A stretch of 64,000 bases of DNA. Source: DASQDN01 sp963825845 (GTDB lineage Bacteria > Acidobacteriota > Terriglobia > Bryobacterales > Bryobacteraceae). Of this stretch, positions 50,450-59,935 are shown one piece after another. Position 1 is the stretch's first letter; each line of letters begins with the position of its first letter. Under the pieces are notes generated by a model. The model did not search any database and was not told the origin of the DNA. It saw only the letters and a program-made list of their open reading frames with translations. Position numbers and translations under genes: made by a program. The stretch spans positions 94,650 to 158,649 of the forward strand of contig CAWGVL010000075.1 of assembly GCA_963825845.1 (NCBI GenBank), written 5' to 3'.

Positions 50450-51060
50450 TCTTCCTTCCGTTTCCGCTACTGACTCTTCGTGAGGGTCTTCGTGTTCTCC
50501 GTCACGTTCATCAGCTGAGACGTAAAGATGTCTTGCGGACTGGAGAAGCCCCCCAGGACCGAAGATTGATCCGGTCACGGTAGCGTCCGACACACGCGCC
50601 GACAGCCGCGTGCTGACGGTCGTGCCGTCACTCTCCGTTCTCGTGCGGAGACGAGTCTCGGTACCCGTGCTGCTCGCCGTCCACAAAAGGTTCAGCGTCA
50701 ATGGCACAATCCGCACGCTGCGGTTGACAGATCGGGCACTTGGACGATCCCATTTAACATCGCCCAGCTCGCGTCACGGGCGATGGTGAAGACTCCGGGG
50801 GGCAGAGTAAGGTCGGTAATAAGGGTAGAGAGCAGCCGAACCCTCAGACAATCATCGAATTGGTCAATAAAGAGCGTGGCTGTTGCGGACCCGCCTACTT
50901 GAGGGACGCTCGCCGAGATGGAAGCGAAGCTTGAAATGCAACCATCAACGCTCGTGAACCCTGCCGCCGCACTCAGCGCCGACCCGCCGGTCACCGTTAC
51001 CTCTTGCTGAGAGACCTGCCGCGTTGCGCGCCGTCGCCAAGGATGAACAGGAGGGTCGCT
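50450..51060 (-). pseudogene. Broken secreted beta-rich protein
   Basis: Two frames share one protein-like pattern. TVTGGSALSAAAGFTSVDG and SATATLFIDQFDDCLRVRLL lie in the first; after a one-base break near 50727 it continues VRIVPLTLNLLWTASSTGTE and VSDATVTGSIFG. It resembles a short Ig-like or beta-sandwich domain of secreted proteins, with no recognised family. No signal peptide or proper start was found. Confidence 0.35.
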
Positions 51061-51796
51061 ACCTTCTCGCTCCGGAGATCTCCGGGAAAACGTTCGGATC
51101 GTCGCATTCGGCGTGACTACACTTCCCGTCACATTCGCGTTGGACTCAGCCTTGATTTGGGAGCGATCCATGCTTCGGAGCCCAGGCACCAAGGTTCTTA
51201 CGGTTTGTTTGAGCACCTGACTGTCTGACGCCTTCATCTACGTCAAATCGATGCTGCCGGGATGGGTCGCGCCCGTGGACTCATCAGTGAGTGTCACCTC
51301 AGTGACGAGCCGCGCTGAGCCGAGGCTATTTGATGGTGAACGCTGAAGCAGCGAGCGGGAACAGACCATATCCTGAGGCAATTATCGCGACATCGTTGCA
51401 GACCTCGTACTGCGTGATGGCCACAATAGTTCCTGAGCTGAACTCCGGACGGCCCGGCCCCTCCGATACGCGCCCATCCGGTTGGGAAAACATTCAGGAA
51501 AGTGAAGACACATCCGGATTGCTCCTGTGCGAATGCGGTCGCAGTAACGCCACTCCTATCGTATGCGGAGTGCCCGTCTCGGCCCCTCAGCATGTGGGCC
51601 GGTCGAAAACAGCAGACAGATGGCGCCCATCAGTAAGAGTTGGTGGCGAGCTGTGAAGCATGGATGGTGAGGACCTTGGGGAGACATGGTCAGGAAAGTA
51701 TATGTGTTTCATGGCAAGATTGGCGGTACTTATGACTGTTACTTCCGACACCGAATAGCGAGTGATAACGCGCCTTCTCCCCAGCTATACTGACCT
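51061..51796. other. Gene debris without an assignable gene
   Basis: About 730 bases with only short open frames. A minus-strand piece ending near 51330 (TIVAITQYEVCNDVAIIASG) could be the tail of a secreted protein, but it has no start. Nothing else was supportable. Confidence 0.4.
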
Positions 51797-52042
51797 TTGC
51801 TGAAATTCGCCCGCCAAGCCTGTTCTGCCCGCCGCGGGGCCGAGCCGGCCATCGTCGGCTTGTGCCGCCGCTGCTACCGCCAGGTCGCGCACTCGCGCGG
51901 GCGCTTCGGCGGCCATCTTGATGCCGTCCTCGCCGGCGACGGCTATTACTGTCAGGGCTGTGGAGCAGGGAAGCGCTACCTCGACGCGATTCGCTGCTTC
52001 CCACACCTTGGAATCTCGATTGTGAAGATCGCGACCGCTTAG
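51797..52042 (+). pseudogene. Truncated HNH-endonuclease-like zinc ribbon fragment
   Basis: Frame of 81 residues with AEPAIVGLCRRCYRQVAHSR, then GRFGGHLDAVLAGDGYYCQG and CGAGKR. The CxxC plus CxxC pairs and the order resemble the N-terminal half of small HNH nucleases. The HNH catalytic half that should follow is absent; the frame ends in unrelated sequence. It lies 10 bases from the nucleotidase stop. Confidence 0.45.
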
Positions 52043-52052
52043 ATTCGAGTCG

Positions 52053-53762
52053 TCACCGGCTATTTGCTGCGGGCTGGGTGTCGCGCCGCACCTCGCGCAT
52101 CAAAGTACTGTGCGCCGATTCGGGTACCACGCGCCAGTTGCCGTCCGCGGCGGTCGGCAATTCATGCTCGGAGTAGTAACGAATAATCAGCTCGCGGATA
52201 TCGTCGTACGAACGCCACAGGAGTTTGGCGCCCTTGAACATGCTGTATCCGTTGCTCCCGCCCGCGCGGTAATTGTTCAGCGCGATGCGCAGTTTCCGAT
52301 CCGGCTCGAGCGGCTGTCCATGATACTCCAGGTTTCGAACACGATCGCCGGCCGGACGGGTTATATCGATCTCATACGTAACTCCCGCGGCCATATCGAA
52401 GTTGTACCCGATGACTGAACTGTTGATCAGTGGAGACTCGGAGCACGATAGATCCACGCAGGTGTTGTAGAATTTCGCGGCATTTTCGAGAGCGTCCTTC
52501 ACCATCTTCCCGGTACCCTCGATGGCATAGAGCTCGTTGTCGTAAAGATAAAGCGCAGCGATCTGTCGAATGGTGACCGGTCCGCGAGGAATCGCGGCTC
52601 GCGGATTGAACGAGGAAGCAAAGGATACGTCCGCCTTCGCATAGTGCAACTGGACCGCGTGGATCGCGTCGATCATGGCCGTGTCTTTGATTCGGCTCTC
52701 AGATGCGTCGATGCCTGACTTGGCCTCGCCAACGATCGAATTCAGGTAACGTTCGGTGATCTGATGATACGGCATCGCCAGCTGGGTAATCTCCGGGTCG
52801 GCCTCGGTCGCGTTAGTCACCGGAATTACACGGCTTTTTTTGGCCAGCAATCTATAGCCGCCTTCCGGTTTCGATTCCAGTTCGAGATCGACTCGGGCAA
52901 GCGACATTGCCCAGTTTTTCGGCTGCGTTAATAGTACGCTGCCGATGTGCATTTCAGTAACCTGATTGTGCGTGTGCCCAAAGACGACCGCGTCGACGCC
53001 CGGCACTTTCGCCAACTCTTCGGCCATGTTCTCGCGAGGCGTTCCCGCAGGCTCGGCTTTCGATATGCGATCGATACCAGAATGGGCGATGACGACAATA
53101 ATGTCGGGCTTTTGCCGCGCTTGCAGATCCGCTACAGCCAACTTTAGCGCTGCCGGACCAGCAACAAAGGAGTACCCAGCGTAATTCTCGGCCTTTTCCC
53201 ATGCCGGAACCGCAGGGGTGGTTATGCCTATAATTCCGACCTTCACGCCATCGACAGTCTTCACGACAGAGGACTGGAAGGGTTTCTGGCCGCTCTTCGG
53301 ATCCGTTTTCGTGTTGGCCGAAAGCCATGGAAATCGCGCGTCCGATCGAGCCTTGTTCAGGTTCTTCAGCCCGTAATTGAACTCGTGATTACCTACTGCC
53401 ATTGCGTCATACTTCAGATGATTCATCGCGAGCATCATGGGATCGGCGGTGAACGGCCGTCCGTCGAATTTCAAGTTCAAGGGCAATTTGCCTTCGGACA
53501 CGTAGTCCTGGTAAACGCCCTCGAGCGGGGAGCCCTGTATCGTGTCTCCGCAATCGACAAGAAGAGCGGACGGTGCTGTGCTCCGTTCAGCGCGGATTAG
53601 CGTTGCGATCTTTGCGAGTCCCGCGGTGCCGGCCTTCCCGACAGGTAATCGTACGGAAGAATGTTGCCGTGCATGTCCGTCGTCGCAAGAATCGGTAACG
53701 GTCACGTGGCCAGCCGAAAGGTAAGCTGCAAAAATTAAGAAAATCGCGTGAAGTCGCATCAA
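52053..53762 (-). CDS. Periplasmic 5'-nucleotidase/2',3'-cyclic phosphodiesterase (UshA-like)
   Basis: Metallophosphoesterase of about 569 residues with a signal peptide (LHAIFLIFAAYLSAGH). Visible metal-site motifs are VDCGDTIQGSPLE, AVGNHEFNYG, VVIAHSGIDR and VFGHTHNQV, followed by a nucleotide-binding C-terminal domain (LYLYDNELYAIEGTGKMVKD, ALNNYRAGGSNGYSMF). The first metal motif (D-x-H) is missing from the open frame. In the adjacent frame, at 53671-53679, it reads ILATTDMHGNILPYDYLSG. Two compensating single-base breaks (near 53695 and 53640) hide it, so the frame stays open without the motif. It hydrolyses extracellular nucleotides in the periplasm. Confidence 0.85.
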   Translation of the reverse strand: MMRLHAIFLIFAAYLSAGHVTVTDSCDDGHARQHSSVRLPVGKAGTAGLAKIATLIRAERSTAPSALLVDCGDTIQGSPLEGVYQDYVSEGKLPLNLKFDGRPFTADPMMLAMNHLKYDAMAVGNHEFNYGLKNLNKARSDARFPWLSANTKTDPKSGQKPFQSSVVKTVDGVKVGIIGITTPAVPAWEKAENYAGYSFVAGPAALKLAVADLQARQKPDIIVVIAHSGIDRISKAEPAGTPRENMAEELAKVPGVDAVVFGHTHNQVTEMHIGSVLLTQPKNWAMSLARVDLELESKPEGGYRLLAKKSRVIPVTNATEADPEITQLAMPYHQITERYLNSIVGEAKSGIDASESRIKDTAMIDAIHAVQLHYAKADVSFASSFNPRAAIPRGPVTIRQIAALYLYDNELYAIEGTGKMVKDALENAAKFYNTCVDLSCSESPLINSSVIGYNFDMAAGVTYEIDITRPAGDRVRNLEYHGQPLEPDRKLRIALNNYRAGGSNGYSMFKGAKLLWRSYDDIRELIIRYYSEHELPTAADGNWRVVPESAHSTLMREVRRDTQPAANSR

Positions 53763-53789
53763 CGGGCGCTATCAGTATACGCTTGCACT

Positions 53790-54575
53790 ATGAGTGTTCG
53801 TTCCGTTTTGTCAGCGGCCGCTTGCGGCTTCCTAGCGGCCTTCGTCTATGCCCAGGAGGGCGGCCAACCCGCTGCGCCGAAGCCAGCGGCTCCGAAGCCC
53901 GCTACAGAGGGCGCGAAGCCCGCGCGTGAACCCGGCCTATACGCCACCATCACGACATCGATGGGGACGATCGTTGCCAAACTGTATGATGCCGAATCGC
54001 CAAAAACCGTTAAGAATTTTGCTGACCTCGCGATGGGCCGGAAGGAGTGGACGGATCCCAAAACGCGACAACGTGTGAAACGGCCTCTCTACAACGGGCT
54101 TACATTTCATCGCGTTATTCCAGGATTCATGATCCAGGGCGGCGATCCGCTAGGTACCGGAACCGGCGGAACGGATGTGATTCCCGACGAATTCAATCCA
54201 TCTCTGGCGTTCGACAAGCCGGGTCGCCTTGCTATGGCGAATGCCGGTCCAAATACAGGTAGCTGCCAGTTCTTCATCACAGAAGTCCCAACGCCGCACC
54301 TGAACGGGCTCCACACAATTTTTGGCCAAGTGGTCGAGGGCCAGGATGTCGTTGACAAGATCGCACGCACTCCCCGCGGCGGCAATGACCGGCCGGTTAC
54401 GCCGGTTCGCATTGTACGATTAACGGTCAGGCGCGAAGGCCCTCCTCCTGCGGCATCAAAGCCGACATCTGCCAAGCCCAAGCCTACAACGGCGAAACCG
54501 GCAGCCGCCAAGCCAAAGACCACGGCTGCACCGGCTACGACGAAGGCAAAGCCGACGACACAGCCCGCGAAGTAA
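53790..54575 (+). CDS. Secreted cyclophilin-type peptidyl-prolyl isomerase
   Basis: Start at ATG 53790, giving signal peptide RSVLSAAACGFLAAFVYA; the frame is open upstream to 53748. A Pro/Ala/Lys-rich linker is followed by a cyclophilin domain: VKNFADLAMGRKEW, then GLTFHRVIPGFMIQGGDP (catalytic Arg region), TGSCQFFITEVPTPHLNGLH (substrate pocket with Phe and the usual W/H position) and HTIFGQVVEGQDVVDKI. A long Lys/Pro/Thr tail follows. It catalyses cis-trans isomerisation of prolyl bonds in periplasmic proteins. It is divergent from the nucleotidase gene; 27 bases separate them. Confidence 0.85.
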   Translation: MSVRSVLSAAACGFLAAFVYAQEGGQPAAPKPAAPKPATEGAKPAREPGLYATITTSMGTIVAKLYDAESPKTVKNFADLAMGRKEWTDPKTRQRVKRPLYNGLTFHRVIPGFMIQGGDPLGTGTGGTDVIPDEFNPSLAFDKPGRLAMANAGPNTGSCQFFITEVPTPHLNGLHTIFGQVVEGQDVVDKIARTPRGGNDRPVTPVRIVRLTVRREGPPPAASKPTSAKPKPTTAKPAAAKPKTTAAPATTKAKPTTQPAK

Positions 54576-55202
54576 TCAGTCGAGGGGAATCTCGAAAAAG
54601 AAAAGCTCCTTGCCCGTAGAGGCCTCCTGCAGGCCTTTGATATACAGGTTTGAGCCGGAGCGATGGCCGGTTCTGAAATAAAAGAACCCATGGGCCGACT
54701 CGCCGGGCGGGAGCATCTTTGCCGAGAACGCGCGAGTTTCAATTTCAGGTGCAGCCAAAGGACTCTTCTTCTTGCGTCCAAGCCCTGGAATTTGCGGGCC
54801 GCCGAAGGTAGGACGCTTCGGCGCCTCAACGAATGGGACTTCCGCGGCAGGGGTGGCTTCGACTGCACGACGATCTTTGTCGTGGTACTCCACATTCATG
54901 CCGTTGAGGGTGACTGTGCCTTTGGTATCGTTTCGGATGAGGACGAGAACCGGCAGCACACCGTGTTCGTACGGATTCAATTTGCCGAAAGCGGCCGACG
55001 CCAGTGATTCGCGATCGTAAGGCACGGCGGCAACCGTAACGCCGCCAATCGTCTGCTTCGCTTCGATCGAATCGAGTTCGGGCGGCGCGAATTTAGTTTT
55101 CTCTTTGTCGACGGCCAGAGCGTCCAACGGAACGACGGAGAGATAAACGAACAGACCCAGGAGTGGCGGCAAGCTTTTGCGAACAAAGGTCATTTTCTTC
55201 AT
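54576..55202 (-). CDS. Secreted protein of unknown function
   Basis: Protein of 208 residues with signal peptide SLPPLLGLFVYLSVVPLDALA. The mature part has GGVTVAAVPYDRESLASAAF, LVLIRNDTKGTVTLNGMNVE and AHGFFYFRTGHRSGSNLYIK, beta-rich and suggestive of an Ig-like or Spy-type sandwich, with no family I can name. A Lys-rich loop (GLGRKKKSPL) splits it. Its stop directly abuts the stop of the cyclophilin gene (convergent). The start overlaps the first 26 bases of the divergent WaaA-LpxK gene if both chosen starts are right. Confidence 0.6.
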   Translation of the reverse strand: MKKMTFVRKSLPPLLGLFVYLSVVPLDALAVDKEKTKFAPPELDSIEAKQTIGGVTVAAVPYDRESLASAAFGKLNPYEHGVLPVLVLIRNDTKGTVTLNGMNVEYHDKDRRAVEATPAAEVPFVEAPKRPTFGGPQIPGLGRKKKSPLAAPEIETRAFSAKMLPPGESAHGFFYFRTGHRSGSNLYIKGLQEASTGKELFFFEIPLD

Positions 55203-57497
55203 TTACAGGACAGCGTGGATTGCCGCAGTCCCTTGTCTTCTACTGTATGTCGTCTGGCGTGCCGTCCGGAACCGTCCCTATCTGGCGAAGTTCCGGGAAC
55301 GGCTCGGATTTTGGAACCTGAACTACCGGACGGCGCCGGGCTCCGTCTGGTTGCATGCCGTATCCGTCGGGGAGGCCCTCTCAGCGGTTGAAATTGTTCG
55401 CCGCATACGGGACGAAGTACCTCACACACCTATTTACGTTTCATGCACAACGCTGGCCGGTCGCGAGGTGGCGGAATCCAAGTTAGCTCCGTTGACGGAC
55501 GGCATCTTTTACGCGCCCATCGACACGTGTTGGGCGGTGCGAACCGTCCTGCGGCGTATCCGACCCTCAGTGCTCGTCGTGTTGGAGACTGAGATCTGGC
55601 CGAATCTGTACCGCGAAGTGAAGCGATCCGGAGGCTCGGTGGTCGTCGTGAACGGCCGGATCGGAGACAGGGCGGCGAAGAGGTATCAGCAATTCCGGTG
55701 GTTCTTTTCGGCCGTGATGGAGAGTGTTGATTGGGTACTCGTGCAGAGCCCTCAGGACGAGAAGCGCTACATCGCGGCCGGTGCTCCCCCGAGCCGCGTG
55801 CGTGTAGCCGGGAACCTGAAATACGATTTTCAGCCAAATTCCAGTAGTGCGCCAACCGAACTGCTGGCGGTTCTTCGCCGGCCGTTATTAATTGCCGCCA
55901 GTACGACCGGGCCGATGTACCCGGCGACATCGACGAAGACGATGCAATTTTGGGTGCCTTTCGCGAACTACTGGCCGCCGAACCGAATTTGCAGTTGCTG
56001 ATCGCGCCGCGCAAGCCGGAGCGGTTCGACGCCGTCGAGCAAAAGCTGAAGAATATAGGATTGTCCTATGTCCGGCGCTCGACTTTGCCAAGTCTTGAGG
56101 CGCCTGCGATCATTCTGTTGGATTCGGTGGGGGAGTTGAGCTCTCTGTTTCCGCTTGCCGACGTTGTGTTCATGGGAGGCACCCTCGCCGAACGCGGTGG
56201 ACACAACATCCTCGAGCCTGCGCTTTGCGCCAAGCCGGTGATTGCCGGCCCTCACCTGGAGAATTTCGCTGCCATTCGGGATCGATTCCTTGCAGCCAGC
56301 GGTTATGTCCCGATCGATAAGCCTGAGGACTTGGGTCCTGCTGTATCCACGTTGCTCTCAGACGCGGGTCTTCGCGGATCGCTCGGCGCTCGTGCGAAAG
56401 CCCTGGCTGAAGCGGAGCGCGGCGCAACGTCTCGCGCGTTGCGGGTCATCACGGACCTTCGGTGGGAGTATGTGCCGAAGTCTCTGCCATGGAGCCTCTG
56501 GCGACCGCTACTTTGGATACTCTCTCTGATCTGGGTGGCAGGCGGCCGGCTCAAGCGAGTTGCGGCGACCGCTCGCTTGCTGGATACGCCTGTCATCAGC
56601 ATTGGCGGACTGGCAATGGGTGGTGTTGGTAAGACGCCGATGGTCCTGTATCTCGCGGAAGCGCTGCGGTCACGGAGCTACAAGGTCGCCGTGCTAACGC
56701 GAGGATATCGCAGGCGATCGAGGAGAGATCTCTGTCTGGCCAAGGGCTCGGATGCGCCGTTGGAAGCCACGGGCGATGAAGCTCAGTTACTGCTGAAGAC
56801 AACCGATGTAGGCATCGGCGCCGACCGCTGGTCGGTAGGCAAACAGATGGAAGAACAATTCCATCCTGACGTGTTTTTGCTTGACGACGGGTTTCAGCAC
56901 GCAAAGCTGGAACGCGCGGTCGATATGGTGTTGTTGGATGGTATTGACCCGCTTGCTGGAGATGCGCCATTTCCAGTCGGCCGTTTGCGTGAGCCCATCG
57001 GCGCGATTGATCGCGCCGACGTCATCGTTATCACGCGTGCGGGGAGCCGCCGGTTCGAAGGCTTGTTGCAGCGCCTGCCAAAAATACCCGTGTTCCTCGC
57101 AGATGTGCGGATTAGCGGTTGGATTCCGGAGCGACCACCATTGGATTCCATTGCCGCCTTCTGCGGTCTTGCAAATCCGGACACCTTCTTTGAAACGCTT
57201 AAGCTGTCTGGAGCTTCGGTGGTTCTGGAGAAAACATTTTCGGATCACCATCGCTACACGCGAGAAGAACTAGTTGCCCTGACTCGTGAAGCGATTTTGC
57301 GAGGAGCGCGCACTCTCGTGACGACTCAGAAAGATTTCATCAATCTTCCTGAGGATGCGGCCCAATGTGTCTCCCCTCTGAAGCTGACTCACGTTGAAGT
57401 CAGGCTGCGTGTCCGTGACGAGAGCGCATTTCTTGCGCAGCTCGATCTGTTACTCGGAACGTCATCCCGCTTCAAGGGCGGCTGTGCAAGATTCTGA
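55177..57497 (+). CDS. waaA-lpxK: WaaA-LpxK fusion: Kdo transferase and lipid A 4'-kinase (one frameshift)
   Basis: The N-terminal part (55177-55920) is Kdo transferase WaaA: an inner-membrane anchor (AWIAAVPCLLLYVVWRAV), VWLHAVSVGEALSA and VLETEIWPNLYREVK. One base is wrong near 55915; the reading continues in the next frame (DIDEDDAILGAFRELLAAEP, FMGGTLAERGGHNILEPALC) to about residue 420. It then runs without a stop into LpxK: LAMGGVGKTPMVLYLAEAL (P-loop), DVFLLDDGFQHAKL, FSDHHRYTREEL and TTQKDFINL. A single polypeptide of about 773 residues is predicted to phosphorylate lipid A and add Kdo. The start is a TTG; a start farther in is possible. Confidence 0.8.
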
Positions 57498-57687
57498 TAG
57501 CGCCGCTGCATCGATCCATCCCCGTCACGGAACATTCATGTTCGCGTAGTGCGGGTTTGACGCTCAGCTCCTAAGCTGAGCTTGTTGTCGCCTGGCAGGA
57601 TCTCGTGACCACAGTGCCGCAGCGAAATGCGTGGACCTGATATTTTCGTAAAATGGAATTTGACCATCCGAAGTCAAGACTGCCTCC

Positions 57688-59178
57688 TTGACCGCCAAAA
57701 TTTTCCTCAAAATTATCGTAGGCGTATTGTGTGTTCTCGTGGTCGCTTTGACCGCTGTCGACATCCTTGCGTCGAAGGTCGCGGAAAAAACCTACCACGA
57801 GACTTTGCATCGCGAACTCGAAGAGAAGAGCAAGATGCTTGCAGTGCTGCCGATCAGAGATTTCGATCGCGAACAATTTCAGCGGCTGGCACATGAATCG
57901 GGTGCGCGTTTGACCTTGATCGATAAATCCGGTCGTGTTCTTGGTGACTCCGATTCGAATCCGTCCGCGATGGAAAATCATGCGACGCGTCCAGAGTTTG
58001 TCATGGCTCTGCGGGGTCAAACGGGTTCCGACCTCCGTACCAGCAATACTCTCGGCGTCATGTTCATGTATGTCGCCGTTCCGTCAGGCGATGGGGCTCT
58101 GCGGGCTGCGGTGCCGTTGAGGGATATCAAGACGAAAGTCAATGACATTCGCAAGCAATTGCTGGCTGCTGTAGCACTGGCGTTTCTACCCGCGATGGTG
58201 CTGGCAGCCTTCTTTGCGCGAAATGTGTCAGCCAAGCTCGCGATGATCATCGAGTATGCCGGCAAACTCGCGCGTGGCGAGTTTCAGGCCCGTCTGAAGC
58301 GCGGGGGCAGAGATGAATTGGGTGTGTTGACGGACCAATTGAACGAAACGGGTGAAAAGCTTCAGGCAATGTTCCAGCAACTGCAACGTGAGCATACGGA
58401 ACTCGAAAAGCTGGAACGCGTGCGTAAGGATTTCGTCATCAATGTGTCTCATGAACTCAGAACGCCTTTGGCTTCCATTCAGGGTTATACGGAAACTCTG
58501 CTGGACGGGGCGGTTCACGATCCTGAACACAACATGCGGTTCCTGACGATTATCCGGCAGAACGCAGAGCGTCTTGGCCGTCTCACGGCGGATTTGATGA
58601 CCCTGTCGCGATTGGAATTGAAAAGCACACGGTTTCAGTTCGCCTCTTACTATGCGGGGGATCTTCTTGCGGATTGCTGTGATTCGATGCGCCCGATTGC
58701 TGAGAAGAAGGACATCCAGATTGTGATCGAGGATGGCCCGCCGAACGCCGAAGTTTTCTGCGACTCGGAAGCCGTGCATCAGGTGATGAGCAACCTGCTC
58801 GACAACGCGATCAAATATACGCCGGAGGAAGAGAAAATCGTCGTCGGTTGGCGAAAGTTGAAGGAGCGAGAAGAGGAGATGTTGGAGTTCTTCGTTCGCG
58901 ATTCCGGAATGGGCATTCCGGCGGAAGAACTTCCGCGGCTGTTTGAACGGTTTTACAGGGTGGACAAAGCCCGTTCGCGACAGATGGGCGGAACGGGGCT
59001 CGGCCTCGCGATTGTGAAGCATCTCGTTCGCGCGATGGGCGGCCGCGTGCGTGTAGAAAGCGAGCCTGGTTATGGATCCACGTTTCTCTTCACACTACCC
59101 ATCCACGACATCGGCCTGATGGAGTACGGAATGATCGAGCCGGAACTCACCGCCGCCGCAGAGTCGGCCCGCCGATAG
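57688..59178 (+). CDS. Two-component sensor histidine kinase (PhoR-like)
   Basis: Protein of 496 residues, TTG start at 57688. Two membrane helices (KIIVGVLCVLVVALTAVD about residues 8-25 and LLAAVALAFLPAMVLAAFFA about 158-177) bracket a periplasmic PAS-like sensor domain (ARLTLIDKSGRVLGDSDS). HAMP follows, then HisKA with the phospho-acceptor His in NVSHELRTPLASIQGYTETL, then the ATPase domain (LLDNAIKYTPEEE, VRDSGMGIPAEELPRLFERF, GGTGLGLAIVKHLVRAMGG). Layout and length match PhoR/PhoQ-type kinases. No response regulator lies beside it; the partner must be elsewhere. The frame is intact. Confidence 0.85.
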   Translation: MTAKIFLKIIVGVLCVLVVALTAVDILASKVAEKTYHETLHRELEEKSKMLAVLPIRDFDREQFQRLAHESGARLTLIDKSGRVLGDSDSNPSAMENHATRPEFVMALRGQTGSDLRTSNTLGVMFMYVAVPSGDGALRAAVPLRDIKTKVNDIRKQLLAAVALAFLPAMVLAAFFARNVSAKLAMIIEYAGKLARGEFQARLKRGGRDELGVLTDQLNETGEKLQAMFQQLQREHTELEKLERVRKDFVINVSHELRTPLASIQGYTETLLDGAVHDPEHNMRFLTIIRQNAERLGRLTADLMTLSRLELKSTRFQFASYYAGDLLADCCDSMRPIAEKKDIQIVIEDGPPNAEVFCDSEAVHQVMSNLLDNAIKYTPEEEKIVVGWRKLKEREEEMLEFFVRDSGMGIPAEELPRLFERFYRVDKARSRQMGGTGLGLAIVKHLVRAMGGRVRVESEPGYGSTFLFTLPIHDIGLMEYGMIEPELTAAAESARR

Positions 59179-59562
59179 TCACTTCACCTCTTTGCGCAAC
59201 GCCTCGAGCAGGCTTGCGGCTTCAGGACCTGCGGAGGCGGTCGCCACCACGAAGAAGGGCCCTGAGTAGACGGCGCGCCCGTCCTGCTGTCTCCATTTCT
59301 GGATCAATTCGAAAGCGCTGGTGGGCACGTTCATTTCGTAGATGCGAATGCTGACGGGTGAGGGTCCCTCGTATGTCGCGGCGGCGGCGCGCTTCAGTCC
59401 GAGCTGGCGGACTAATTCCGGAGCGTCGCTCGGGTCGATAGAACTCACTTGGCCGCGAGTCCATTCACCCGTTGTTGCCGGAAGGATTTCTTCAAACGAT
59501 CGGGATTGGCTCGAGCAACCGAGCAAGAACGCGAACAGGAAAATCGTCACCGATCGAAGCAT
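59179..59562 (-). CDS. Small lipoprotein of unknown function
   Basis: Protein of 127 residues with lipobox LLGCSS (Cys about residue 16) after SVTIFLFAF. The rest reads EEILPATTGEWTRGQVSSID, then ELVRQLGLKRAAAATYEGPS and FFVVATASAGPEAASLLEAL. It resembles the small DUF6599-like secreted proteins of Acidobacteriota, but the assignment is tentative. Its stop abuts the stop of the histidine kinase gene. Lipidation at the Cys would anchor it in the inner or outer membrane. Confidence 0.6.
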   Translation of the reverse strand: MLRSVTIFLFAFLLGCSSQSRSFEEILPATTGEWTRGQVSSIDPSDAPELVRQLGLKRAAAATYEGPSPVSIRIYEMNVPTSAFELIQKWRQQDGRAVYSGPFFVVATASAGPEAASLLEALRKEVK

Positions 59563-59660
59563 ATGAATTCAGAATACTCGCACACGAGCGGTCATCTAAT
59601 CACCTCCCGAAAATAGGCGATATTTTCAAATTAAATTCAAACTGTCAAACTGATCACGCT

Positions 59661-59912
59661 TTGAAGGGATTGATTCTCCTTCTAGCCGCTGTTCCGGTAG
59701 CTGCCGCTCCGATGTACACGCTCACCAACATCGGAGGCGTTGGCGGGTCGCGTAGTGACGCGTTTGCGATAAACGCCTGCGGAGCGGTAGCCGGATCAGC
59801 GTTCGATATTCGGGAGAATTTGAGGGCGGCGCCGGATTCACTAGTGCTGTCCGGAATTGGTGTACTACTACTTACATGTGGGACACAGCTATACTTAATG
59901 AATAGATGTTAA
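59661..59912 (+). pseudogene. Shortened HAF-repeat/PEP-CTERM-like secreted protein
   Basis: TTG start gives LKGLILLLAAVPVAAAPMYT (signal peptide), then one HAF-type repeat (IGGVGGSRSDAFAINACGAV), then PDSLVLSGIGVLLLTCG, which looks like a PEP-CTERM sorting end without the PEP. The middle that should carry further repeats is absent, so a deletion or degraded copy is likely. No ribosome-binding site is obvious. Confidence 0.45.
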
Positions 59913-59935
59913 CTATGGTGTAGTATCATGATCCA

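Noticed and set aside
51294..51656. Opposing frames of about 100 residues
   Set aside because: They mirror each other on both strands and have no convincing start or motif.
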